Positions 1 to 7,307 of a stretch of DNA of 27,646 nucleotides are shown piece after piece. The stretch spans positions 1 through 27,646 of the forward strand of contig CAZEQJ010000038.1 of the NCBI GenBank assembly GCA_964514385.1, given 5' to 3'. The notes beneath the pieces were generated by a model. The model worked only from the letters and a program-made list of their open reading frames with translations, had not been told where the DNA came from and did not search any database. The stretch comes from CAZEQJ01 sp964514385. Lineage in GTDB: Bacteria > Bacteroidota > Bacteroidia > Cytophagales > Cyclobacteriaceae. The translations under genes and the position numbers were made by a program. Position 1 is the first letter of the stretch; every line of letters starts with the position of its first letter.

Positions 1-653
1 TGAAAAAATCCTAAAATCAAAAATATGATGAGAGATATACTGATAGAAGGTACAGTCGTCCATGCCATATAGCGGATGTGACGAAACAACTCTGTTCCTG
101 CCATCGCAGGCGCCAGATTAGTAGTGTCTGAAAGGGGTGACATTTTATCCCCGAAATAGGCACCTGAAAGTACTGCCCCGGCTACAAGGCCTTCATGAAT
201 TCCCAGCGCTTTACCTATTCCAAGAAGTGCTATACCAACAGTAGCTGCCGTTGTCCAGGAACTCCCGGTTGCAACCGACACAATGGATGCTACCACACAG
301 GCTGCTACCAGAAAAATAGTAGGATTAAGAACGTTTAATCCGTAGTAGATAATGGCCGGCACAATGCCGCTTATCAGCCATGTTCCTGCCAGTGCACCAA
401 TGAGCAGCAGAATGAGAATTGAGCCAAGCGCCGCGTTAATACTTTTAACTATCCCGGCTTGAATATCTGTCCACGAATGTCCGTTAAATGCAGCTACAAC
501 AGCAGCGAAGGCTGCCGATAACAACAGCACAATCTGATTGGCACCTGCCACCGCTTCATCGCCAAATATGCCTACGTTTATGGCCAGCAGAACAATCAGA
601 AACAGTATAGGTAGAAAGGATTGTAATAGGGTAGGTTCTTTTGCTTTTTCCAT
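1..653 (-). CDS. nhaC: NhaC-family Na+/H+ antiporter (N-terminal part, cut by window edge)
   Basis: An open frame runs from an ATG at 651-653 leftwards to the window edge, giving about 217 residues; the C-terminal half lies outside. The protein is very hydrophobic, with several predicted membrane helices starting at about residue 10 (LLQSFLPILFLIVLLAINVG). It contains the NhaC-type block SGAYFGDKMSPLSDTTNLA near residues 165-185 and GSSWTTAATVG before it; these are typical of the ion-translocation core of NhaC exchangers. Such proteins swap cytoplasmic sodium for protons across the inner membrane. It is the last visible gene of a minus-strand run, 30 nt downstream of the FAD oxidoreductase stop, so it is probably co-transcribed with it. 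The family is secure; the transported ion pair is inferred. Related NhaC proteins can also be malate-lactate/Na+ antiporters. Confidence 0.85.
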   Translation of the reverse strand, partial: MEKAKEPTLLQSFLPILFLIVLLAINVGIFGDEAVAGANQIVLLLSAAFAAVVAAFNGHSWTDIQAGIVKSINAALGSILILLLIGALAGTWLISGIVPAIIYYGLNVLNPTIFLVAACVVASIVSVATGSSWTTAATVGIALLGIGKALGIHEGLVAGAVLSGAYFGDKMSPLSDTTNLAPAMAGTELFRHIRYMAWTTVPSISISLIIFLILGFF

Positions 654-683
654 ATCAGGCGCGAAAGATACAAAAGAATTATT

Positions 684-1730
684 TTATGAAAGCTCACGTG
701 CCATCTTCTCAGCCATTACCGGCGCTAGTGCAAGCCCCATTCCACCCATGCCGGCTACATAAAAGACACCATCATGAATGCCGTACATTGGATACCGTGT
801 GTTAGCAAAGCCCATGATTCCACTCCATTCATAGTCAATGGTGAAATCACAACCAGGAAGGATTTTTTCCTTTAGATCGACCATAAGCTTTTTTCTGATC
901 ATGTCATTTATCCCCTCCTCCATGGTTTGTTCATCCTTCATTGCCAGGTTCCTGCCACCTCCGTATAATACTCTTCCCTCATAGTCCCTGAAATAGTAAT
1001 ACCCTTCCTCCATATGAAAGGTGCCGCTTATTTTCAGGTCACGGACAGGTGAGGTGATGAGTACCATGCCCCGTCCCGGCATAACGCTGATACCAGGAAT
1101 AAGCCGCTGTGTATACCCGTTAGTTGCCAGCATCACCTTATCAGCGTGATAATTTCGCTTTTGCGTATTCACCTTTCCAGGTTCAACATTCACCACGTGA
1201 TCGTGAATAAAAATACCTCCGAGGTGCACAAATATCTGATAGAGATGCTTCCATAACCTGAAGGGATTGAGTTGCCCCTCTTTTTCATTTTCTACCACAT
1301 GGGGCACATGGTGGAAGCCAAAGTCCTTATTTGTTTCTCTGAACATTTCAGCTGAAAAGGGCTGCAGCAAAGCGTTTACCTCTTCCAGCTTATCCGGATA
1401 GGCCTCCAGTAGTTCAAAGCCGCCTTTAAACTCTATTATTCCGGGTGCCAGCTGCCGGATTTTTTCTATCCCTTCCATACGCATACTGACAAGTTCCATC
1501 GTTTTCTGCTCGCCCATTTCCTGTATGTCTCGCAGGATCTCAGTATAGCTTCCAAAGCAGGCAAAGCCGGCATTTTTTCTTGATGCAGGCTCCTGATCAT
1601 CCAGGATGATAACATTTCGGTGCGGATGTGCACGGAGATAATGCACAGCAGTCCAAAGGCCGGTAAATCCGCCTCCTACAATAATAAGATCAGCTTTTTC
1701 AAATACTTCTTTTTCCCAATAACTCCACAT
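684..1730 (-). CDS. FAD-dependent oxidoreductase, DAO (D-amino-acid oxidase/GlpO-like) family
   Basis: A 348-residue protein with an N-terminal dinucleotide-binding fold: the strand-loop-helix DLIIVGGGFTGLWTAVHYL at residues 14-32 carries the glycine motif GGGFTG (19-24), and an acidic residue ends the second strand (IILDD, D44) to hold the FAD ribose. The C-terminal region, with YEWSGIMGF, FYVAGMGGMGLALAP and a final helix, matches the return of the FAD domain in DAO-fold enzymes. Such enzymes oxidise secondary or primary amines (amino acids, putrescine adducts, sarcosine-like compounds); the substrate cannot be read from sequence. No signal peptide is visible, so it is cytoplasmic. Its ATG overlaps the aspartate kinase stop as TGATG (1-nt overlap), which implies translational coupling. 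Confidence 0.85.
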   Translation of the reverse strand: MWSYWEKEVFEKADLIIVGGGFTGLWTAVHYLRAHPHRNVIILDDQEPASRKNAGFACFGSYTEILRDIQEMGEQKTMELVSMRMEGIEKIRQLAPGIIEFKGGFELLEAYPDKLEEVNALLQPFSAEMFRETNKDFGFHHVPHVVENEKEGQLNPFRLWKHLYQIFVHLGGIFIHDHVVNVEPGKVNTQKRNYHADKVMLATNGYTQRLIPGISVMPGRGMVLITSPVRDLKISGTFHMEEGYYYFRDYEGRVLYGGGRNLAMKDEQTMEEGINDMIRKKLMVDLKEKILPGCDFTIDYEWSGIMGFANTRYPMYGIHDGVFYVAGMGGMGLALAPVMAEKMARELS

Positions 1731-2965
1731 CAGCGTACAATTATCTGGCAGGTTGTTCTTGACACTTGTTCAAAAAGAATTTCCCGTTTGGCTGATACCT
1801 GTTCAATCACATCCGGGGTATAATTTTTAATGGTAATTAGTTCAAGGTTGTCATTATAACGCACCCGAAAATCCTTGCTAAGACTTTCGGTGAGGTAAAA
1901 AGCTTCCTGATTGGCATTATCCACACATAGTGTAAGCGAGGTGGCACCCATCTGGATCAGGTTTAATGAAATACCGCTTATGGAGATCAGGTGAAAGACA
2001 ACACTGATTTTTTTTTCATCGATAAACGATAGATTTCGGCTGTGCAGGGTAAGCAGCATTTGATTTTCTTTCAAAATGATGCAGGGATATTGAGTTTGAT
2101 CTGCCGTATCGCTGATGATTGTTCCCGGTGTGTTTTTATCCAAAAAACTTCTTACAAACAGGGGAATATGCTTGTCTGCAAGAGGTTGTATGGTCTTCGG
2201 GTGAATGACTTTGGCGCCGTAGTAGGTGAGTTCTGACGCTTCCTGATAACTCAGCATGGGAAGGATTTGTACCTGATCAAATCTTTTGGGGTCACCTGTA
2301 AGTATGCCGTCCACATCTTTCCAGGTGGTTACCGCATCTGCATCGAGGCAATATGCAAAAATACTGGCGGTATAGTCGGATCCCTCTCTTCCCAGTGTGG
2401 TGGTTTCTCCCAGCTCGCTGCTGCCAATAAAACCCTGTGTGATCACAAGGTCTGAGGCTGACTTCCAGGCTGATCTGATCATTTTTTCGGTCAGGGACCA
2501 TGCTATTTCTGCATTTTTAAACCGTTGTTGGGTTTTGACTACATCGCGGGCATCAAGTAACTGTACGGCAGGCATGCGGCCTTTCAGGTAGTCGTACATG
2601 ATACGTGTGCTCATCAATTCTCCCCATGAGACCACCCTCGAATACAAGGCCCCGGAATGGTCATCGTGGTTTGCTGAAGAGAAAACACGGAAAAGCTCCT
2701 CGCATTTGGAGCTAAAGACATCATCATCGGGGATGTTGAGCTCTTGTCTTATCTGACGATGCTCGTTTATGATCTCGTCCAGGTTAGGTATATAATCTTT
2801 TCCCTGCTGGTGTAATGTAAGAGCATTTTCTAGTTTATTCGTTGTCTTCCCAATGGCTGAGATGACAACCACACAGGGTTCTTTTACCTGCTGAATGATT
2901 GCTGCTGCCCGTCTGATGGCCTCCGCGTCATTTACTGATGCACCTCCAAACTTATAGACAATCAT
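1730..2965 (-). CDS. lysC: Aspartate kinase (monofunctional)
   Basis: A 411-residue protein that phosphorylates L-aspartate, the first committed step to lysine, threonine, methionine and diaminopimelate. The N-terminal KFGGASV (residues 5-11) has the catalytic lysine. SWGELMS (113-119), TLGREGSDYTA (190-200), TWKDVDGILTGDP (214-226) and ELTYYGAKVIHPKT (245-258) are the classic amino-acid kinase blocks for nucleotide and aspartate binding. The region after about residue 300 fits the ACT-type regulatory part, so feedback control by lysine or threonine is likely, though not readable here. There is no homoserine dehydrogenase fusion. The start overlaps the upstream 89-residue gene by 4 nt (ATGA), and its stop overlaps the FAD oxidoreductase start by 1 nt. 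Confidence 0.95.
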   Translation of the reverse strand: MIVYKFGGASVNDAEAIRRAAAIIQQVKEPCVVVISAIGKTTNKLENALTLHQQGKDYIPNLDEIINEHRQIRQELNIPDDDVFSSKCEELFRVFSSANHDDHSGALYSRVVSWGELMSTRIMYDYLKGRMPAVQLLDARDVVKTQQRFKNAEIAWSLTEKMIRSAWKSASDLVITQGFIGSSELGETTTLGREGSDYTASIFAYCLDADAVTTWKDVDGILTGDPKRFDQVQILPMLSYQEASELTYYGAKVIHPKTIQPLADKHIPLFVRSFLDKNTPGTIISDTADQTQYPCIILKENQMLLTLHSRNLSFIDEKKISVVFHLISISGISLNLIQMGATSLTLCVDNANQEAFYLTESLSKDFRVRYNDNLELITIKNYTPDVIEQVSAKREILFEQVSRTTCQIIVR

Positions 2966-3231
2966 GAATAATGTTTTTTATAATACTGTCGTGTTTTTTC
3001 CCTTTCGATAAATAGACGGGCCAGGTCACCGTAAATGTCGACAGATGAAGCTAATATCGCTTTTACCTTATGTTCAGACACATCAAGTCGATAACACACA
3101 GAAAAGAACTGCTCAGGTTCTGTATCCAGCATCGACCTGATCCGGCTTTTCACCAATTCAGTCAGCTCAGCTTCTGTCACTTCGTTATCCTTTGGCAGGT
3201 CGAGGTGTTGGATGAGCTTAGCAGGCTTCAT
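2962..3231 (-). CDS. Conserved-looking small helical protein, function unknown
   Basis: An 89-residue open frame between DUF5606 and aspartate kinase. It is charged, probably all helical, and has no signal peptide, membrane segment, cysteine cluster or motif that I recognise. One cysteine occurs (FSVCYRL). The case that it is real is positional: its ATG overlaps the DUF5606 stop by 1 nt (TGATG), and its own end overlaps the lysC start by 4 nt. Such double coupling is hard to explain by chance. The product may be needed at the same time as aspartate kinase, but no function can be assigned. Confidence 0.75.
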   Translation of the reverse strand: MKPAKLIQHLDLPKDNEVTEAELTELVKSRIRSMLDTEPEQFFSVCYRLDVSEHKVKAILASSVDIYGDLARLFIEREKTRQYYKKHYS

Positions 3232-3800
3232 CAGCCTTCTTTTTTACTTTTAGGAGCTGGCTTTTTGGCAGTTGAGGTAGTCGGGCTTTTTTTCGTTGTG
3301 GTTTTCGTCGTGGATTTGGATGACTTCGTCTCAGTTTTCGGATCTTCCGATTCTTCTTTTTTTGCGCTTTTTGAAGAAGCTTTTTCTTTTTCCTCCTGCT
3401 TTTCTTCTTCCAATAGTTCGGGGAAGTTTTCAAAAATGATCAGATACCAATTGATCAGCTTCTTAATATCACTTACATAAACTTTTTGTGTATCGTAATC
3501 CGGAACCACATGTGTTAGAAATGCTTTTAGCTCTTCGGGGTCGTCATTAGCATCTACGCCCAGATCTCCTTTGAATTCCTTAAACATTGTTTGCATTACC
3601 TCCTTCAGGGGTTTGGCACCATCTGCCGTTTGGGTATAAATACCTATTTCATCCAGCAGGCTTACCCTATTTTTGAGTCCGGCTACCATTCTCTTTTTTT
3701 CAGGTGATATTTCCTCCACGATTACGCCCGTGCGCGTTGGTTTTATCACTTTAAACAATCCGCCTTTTCCGGATATTGATGCGATTTCCTTAAACTCCAT
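3231..3800 (-). CDS. DUF5606 domain protein with Lys/Ser/Thr-rich tail
   Basis: A 189-residue cytoplasmic protein. Residues 1-130 match what I recall of the Bacteroidota-specific DUF5606 family: an N-terminal MEFKEIASISGKGGLFKV, a small beta-barrel-like part and a helical part ending near NWYLIIFENFPELL. From about residue 130 the chain becomes low complexity, with Glu/Lys first and then Lys, Ser, Thr and Pro (TTKKSPTTS, KKPAPKSKK), a flexible basic tail that could bind nucleic acid or partners. It is the first gene of the minus-strand operon with lysC; the divergent neighbour on the plus strand is the GH43 gene. Its molecular role is not known to me. Confidence 0.85.
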   Translation of the reverse strand: MEFKEIASISGKGGLFKVIKPTRTGVIVEEISPEKKRMVAGLKNRVSLLDEIGIYTQTADGAKPLKEVMQTMFKEFKGDLGVDANDDPEELKAFLTHVVPDYDTQKVYVSDIKKLINWYLIIFENFPELLEEEKQEEKEKASSKSAKKEESEDPKTETKSSKSTTKTTTKKSPTTSTAKKPAPKSKKEG

Positions 3801-3934
3801 CTTAACTGATCTTCCTTTTTAACTTCAAATGCTGACGCAAATTATAAAAAAAACCTCAGTTGGAACTATCACGGCTTCAGACTTCATAAAAATATTCTTT
3901 TCCATAACTTTACGCACAATCTGAAATTGTTAAT
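3801..3934. promoter_or_regulatory. Divergent intergenic region between the lysC operon and the GH43 gene
   Basis: This 134-nt AT-rich gap must carry the promoters of both divergent units. On the plus strand TAACTTTA at 3905-3912 matches the Bacteroidota -7 element TAnnTTTG in 7 of 8 positions and sits 22 nt before the GH43 ATG, but no TTTG lies 19 nt upstream. On the minus strand the region around 3838-3846 reads ATAATTTG, a near match with a shortened spacing. Neither is strong enough to name as a defined promoter. Confidence 0.3.
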
Positions 3935-4999
3935 ATGAAATACATTTCTTTACTTCTCGTTTTTCTGATTTCTTTTTCCTGTCACGCCCAGGACAGGGGT
4001 ACAGTGGCGCATGATCCGGTAATGATAAAAGAAGGGGATACCTACTACCTTTTTCACACCGGCAGAGGGGTTTTGGTTAAATCCTCAACGGATATGAAGC
4101 AGTGGCAGGATCTTGACCCTGTATTTGATGAGACACCTGAGTGGGTTTTAAAAACTATCCCCAAATTCAGAGGTTCGATGTGGGCTCCGGATATCATCAA
4201 AAAGGATGGTACTTACTACTTATATTATTCTGTTTCCGCTTTTGGGCGAAATACCTCCGCTATCGGCGTGGTCACAAACAAAACCCTTGATCCTGCAAGC
4301 CCTGAATATAAATGGGAGGATCAGGGTATGGTAATTCAATCTGTTCCCGGGCGTGATATGTGGAATGCAATCGATCCCAATATCGTCATAGATGATGATA
4401 ATACGCCTTGGATGACATTTGGCTCCTTCTGGATGGGTATGAAGCTGGTAAAGATGAAAGACAACATGATTGAAATAGTCACAGACTCTTCTCAGGAGTG
4501 GTATACGATTGCTGCGAGGGAAAGAGCCTTTTATGTAGATGAGCGTGATGCCGGGGATGCGGCCAATCCGGAGCTCAACTACGACGACATTTATACACCA
4601 GAGCAGCTGGAGAATAACCAGCGTATGGAAAACGGAGCTATTGAAGCGCCATTTATATTTAAAAAACACGGCTATTATTATCTTTTTGTGTCTTGGGACA
4701 GGTGCTGCAGGGGAATAGAAAGCTCCTACAAGATCATGGTGGGTCGGTCTGATAATATACGTGGCCCTTACCTGGATAAGGAGGGCAATAACCTGGCAAA
4801 AGGTGGAGGTACGCTGGTAGCTGAGGGCGACGGCGTTAACTGGGCCGCAGTAGGACATCAGGCAGCCTATACCTTTGACGGTACCGATTATCTGATCTAC
4901 CATGCTTACGATCTCAAAGATGAAGGCAGACCGAAGCTCAGAATTCGCGAAATCAGCTGGAACGAAGAACTGTGGCCGGAAATCACCCTGGGTGATTAA
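3935..4999 (+). CDS. Secreted glycoside hydrolase family 43 (arabinanase/xylosidase-like)
   Basis: A 354-residue protein with an N-terminal signal, MKYISLLLVFLISFSCHAQ; cleavage probably follows the HAQ region, although C16 makes a weak lipoprotein alternative. The five-bladed propeller signature of GH43 is clear. The general base Asp is in AHDPVM (D27), the pKa-modulating Asp in AIDPNIV (D147), the acid Glu in GAIEAPF (E237), and WAPDI and YYYLFVS supply typical blade strands. The family removes or cleaves alpha-L-arabinofuranosyl or beta-xylosyl residues in plant or algal polysaccharides. The whole protein is essentially the catalytic domain, with no carbohydrate-binding module and no type IX C-terminal sorting domain, so it probably acts in the periplasm or outer membrane. 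No SusC/SusD pair is next to it. Its last 17 nt overlap the convergent engB end. Confidence 0.9.
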   Translation: MKYISLLLVFLISFSCHAQDRGTVAHDPVMIKEGDTYYLFHTGRGVLVKSSTDMKQWQDLDPVFDETPEWVLKTIPKFRGSMWAPDIIKKDGTYYLYYSVSAFGRNTSAIGVVTNKTLDPASPEYKWEDQGMVIQSVPGRDMWNAIDPNIVIDDDNTPWMTFGSFWMGMKLVKMKDNMIEIVTDSSQEWYTIAARERAFYVDERDAGDAANPELNYDDIYTPEQLENNQRMENGAIEAPFIFKKHGYYYLFVSWDRCCRGIESSYKIMVGRSDNIRGPYLDKEGNNLAKGGGTLVAEGDGVNWAAVGHQAAYTFDGTDYLIYHAYDLKDEGRPKLRIREISWNEELWPEITLGD

Positions 5000-5582
5000 A
5001 TAATTGTTCAATATAGTCCAGCAGTTCTTCTTTTCCTGATTTATTCATGCTCGAAGCAGCGATCATGTCAGGCGCTTTTTCCCAGTCCTGCTCGAGTTTT
5101 CGTTGCAGAGCCGACTTGTTTCTGGCGAGTTCATTGGATGAAATTTTGTCTGTCTTCGTAAGGATAAGCAGTACAGGTATTCCGTTGCTTCCTGCCCAGT
5201 TGATAAATTCCACATCAATCTTTTGTGGATCATGACGGCTGTCAATCAGGATGAACAGGCAGAAAAGGTTTGGGTGTTTGAGAATGTAGTCCTGAATCAT
5301 GGTTTCCCATGAAGCACGTTCTTTTTTACCGATTTTAGCCCACCCGTACCCGGGTAAATCGACCAGAATCCATTGCTCATCAATCAGAAACTGGTTTATG
5401 AGCCGTGTTTTTCCGGGTTTTCCTGAGGTTTTGGCCAACTGCTTCTTATTTGTGAGCATGTTGATCAGCGATGACTTTCCTACATTTGACCGCCCGATAA
5501 AGGCGATTTCAGGTAGGTTTTTATTTTCAATCTGCTTATAATTGGCATAACTGGCAATGAAAGAGGCTTCCTTTATTTTCAT
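4983..5582 (-). CDS. engB: Ribosome biogenesis GTP-binding protein EngB (YihA/YsxC)
   Basis: A 199-residue TRAFAC-class GTPase with all nucleotide motifs in order: G1 GRSNVGKS (residues 30-37), the switch I region KPGKTR (55-60), G3 DLPGYG (75-80), G4 TKTD (142-145), and G5 AASSMNKSG near residues 175-183. EngB is normally essential and helps late assembly of the large ribosomal subunit. The length is normal for the family (about 195-210). It is cytoplasmic. It is transcribed towards the GH43 gene, and the two coding ends overlap by 17 nt tail to tail. Upstream, only 64 nt separate it from the divergent lipoprotein gene, so the two promoters are back to back. Confidence 0.97.
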   Translation of the reverse strand: MKIKEASFIASYANYKQIENKNLPEIAFIGRSNVGKSSLINMLTNKKQLAKTSGKPGKTRLINQFLIDEQWILVDLPGYGWAKIGKKERASWETMIQDYILKHPNLFCLFILIDSRHDPQKIDVEFINWAGSNGIPVLLILTKTDKISSNELARNKSALQRKLEQDWEKAPDMIAASSMNKSGKEELLDYIEQLFNHPG

Positions 5583-5630
5583 AGCTTCAAATCAATAGGG
5601 CAATGTGTTCTGCTAATTGGATTAACTTTA

Positions 5631-5638
5631 TATTTTTG
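5631..5638 (+). promoter_or_regulatory. Candidate Bacteroidota -7 element for the TPR-PD40 lipoprotein gene
   Basis: TATTTTTG is an exact match to TAnnTTTG. It ends 9 nt before the ATG at 5647, so transcription would start at or within a few bases of the start codon, giving a very short or absent leader. No TTTG is found 19 nt upstream (a TTG lies only 11 nt away), which lowers confidence. Confidence 0.4.
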
Positions 5639-5646
5639 GGGTGAAA

Positions 5647-7236
5647 ATGAATCGGATGCTTTACAACCTTACCATAATAGTTTTTTGTTTCGTTATCCTT
5701 ATGAGTTCCTGTGCGGAGCAAACCTACAATTATTCCTCGCGGAGAGCAATAAAAAGGACAGAGCAAATAGGAAAGGACCTCATCGCAATAGAAAATTACA
5801 AAGGGGCATTACGGGCATGGCTGACACTTGATAGTATTGAAGCAGACAATCCAATGTATCAATATTACCTTGGCTTATGCTACCTCAACCTGGAGCGTGA
5901 AGACGAAGCGTTGACTTTACTTGAACCACTCCGACGTGAGAGAGGCCTTCCGGAGGATGCTGCATTCACTTTCGCTAAAGCATACCACCTTAATTATCAA
6001 TTTGAGACAGCTATTCAGTACTACAACTCCTATCAGCGTAAGCTTGAATCTGACGACCCCAGCTATGAAACAGTGAAGAGGCAATTGGAGATGTGTGAAA
6101 ATGGCCTCGACATTATCCGGGATACAGTACCGGTCAGGGTGCAAAACCTCGGGCAGGCACTTAACACATCCTATTACGATTACGGCCCTTTGATATCCAT
6201 CGACGAGCAGTTATTGATTTTTACTTCCAGAAGGGAAGGTACCACCGGAAATTCATACGACCCTTCCATCAATGAATTTTTTGAAGACATCTATCTTTCA
6301 CAAAAGGTCGACGGCAGATGGACCTTCGCCAGATCAATATCCAAAAATGTTAATACGCCATTGCACGATGCTGCAGTAGGCCTTTCGCCCATCGGTGGCC
6401 GTCTTATTCTGTATCGTGGTGATGACAACCCGCTCAACCCTAGGCGGTCGGGAGATCTCTACTTTAGTGACCGTACCGATACCGGATGGACAGCTCCGGT
6501 AGCATTCAATGACAATATTAATACACGATACTGGGAGCCGAGCGCAAGTCTTACATACGACGAAAAAATAATGTATTTTGCAAGTGACCGCCCCGGCGGC
6601 TATGGCGGTACCGACATTTACATGGTCCAATCGCTCCCGGATGGCACATGGGCTCAACCTGTCAATATGGGTCCTGTTATAAATACACCGTTTGACGAGG
6701 ACGGACCCTTCATCAACGCAGATGGGAATGTACTGTATTTCAGTTCGAAGGGTCATAAGTCCATGGGAGGATTCGACATATTCACATCCACCTTCGATTC
6801 ACTTGCCGGCATATGGTCAAATCCTGTCAACATAGGATATCCCATCAACACACCGGATGATGATATTTATTTCGTTTTCAGTAATGATGGCAAGCGCGCC
6901 TACTTCAGTTCTTCAAGGGAGGATACATACGGACAGACGGATATATATTTACTCACCAGAGAAGACATTGCCGGCACGACCGCTATTATTAACGGTACAG
7001 TAAAAACAATAAACGGCGGCGCTGTCGTTACAGAAATGGTGGTAGAGGACGAAGAGCGTGTTGCCGGTGTGTATCTTACAGATGGTGAAAGCGGCAGGTA
7101 CAACATGGTGCTGGAAACCGGCCATTTATACACGATAAACCTCCTTTACGGAGATTATGAAATTCCGATTCAGCTTGATCTGCGTGATGTCATTCCGGAT
7201 TCAGAATTAAGAAAAGACATTTTTGTGGATTTATAG
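5647..7236 (+). CDS. TPR-PD40 outer-membrane lipoprotein with C-terminal carboxypeptidase-regulatory-like domain
   Basis: About 529 residues. I chose the ATG at 5647 over a GTG 6 nt upstream; an ATG at 5656 is also possible. A lipoprotein signal ends in LMSSC, acylated at C22. TPR-like helices follow (about 30-150: YQYYLGLCYLNLEREDEA and neighbours). A PD40/WD40-like beta-propeller comes next, with repeated blades such as IMYFASDRPGGYGGTDIYMV, LYFSSKGHKSMGGFDIF and AYFSSSREDTYGQTDIYLL. The last 90 residues look like a carboxypeptidase-regulatory-like beta-sandwich. This is the order seen in PorE of the type IX secretion system, but the peptidoglycan-binding OmpA domain is missing. The next gene downstream is a paralogue that has it. 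It probably sits on the periplasmic face of the outer membrane; a secretion role is inferred. Confidence 0.85.
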   Translation: MNRMLYNLTIIVFCFVILMSSCAEQTYNYSSRRAIKRTEQIGKDLIAIENYKGALRAWLTLDSIEADNPMYQYYLGLCYLNLEREDEALTLLEPLRRERGLPEDAAFTFAKAYHLNYQFETAIQYYNSYQRKLESDDPSYETVKRQLEMCENGLDIIRDTVPVRVQNLGQALNTSYYDYGPLISIDEQLLIFTSRREGTTGNSYDPSINEFFEDIYLSQKVDGRWTFARSISKNVNTPLHDAAVGLSPIGGRLILYRGDDNPLNPRRSGDLYFSDRTDTGWTAPVAFNDNINTRYWEPSASLTYDEKIMYFASDRPGGYGGTDIYMVQSLPDGTWAQPVNMGPVINTPFDEDGPFINADGNVLYFSSKGHKSMGGFDIFTSTFDSLAGIWSNPVNIGYPINTPDDDIYFVFSNDGKRAYFSSSREDTYGQTDIYLLTREDIAGTTAIINGTVKTINGGAVVTEMVVEDEERVAGVYLTDGESGRYNMVLETGHLYTINLLYGDYEIPIQLDLRDVIPDSELRKDIFVDL

Positions 7237-7307
7237 TTATAGTTTAAGGTATTTGTTGTATTCAATTGATTTTCTGATATTTGGGTTGTTTTAAGACTAG
7301 TCGACAC

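Noticed and set aside
3935..4999. GH43 as a type IX secretion cargo
   Set aside because: The chain ends right after the catalytic fold; no C-terminal sorting domain is present.
4220..5011. 263-codon open frame on the minus strand across the GH43 gene
   Set aside because: The plus-strand frame encodes a complete GH43 with signal peptide and catalytic residues; the antisense frame has no recognisable domain and arises from codon bias.
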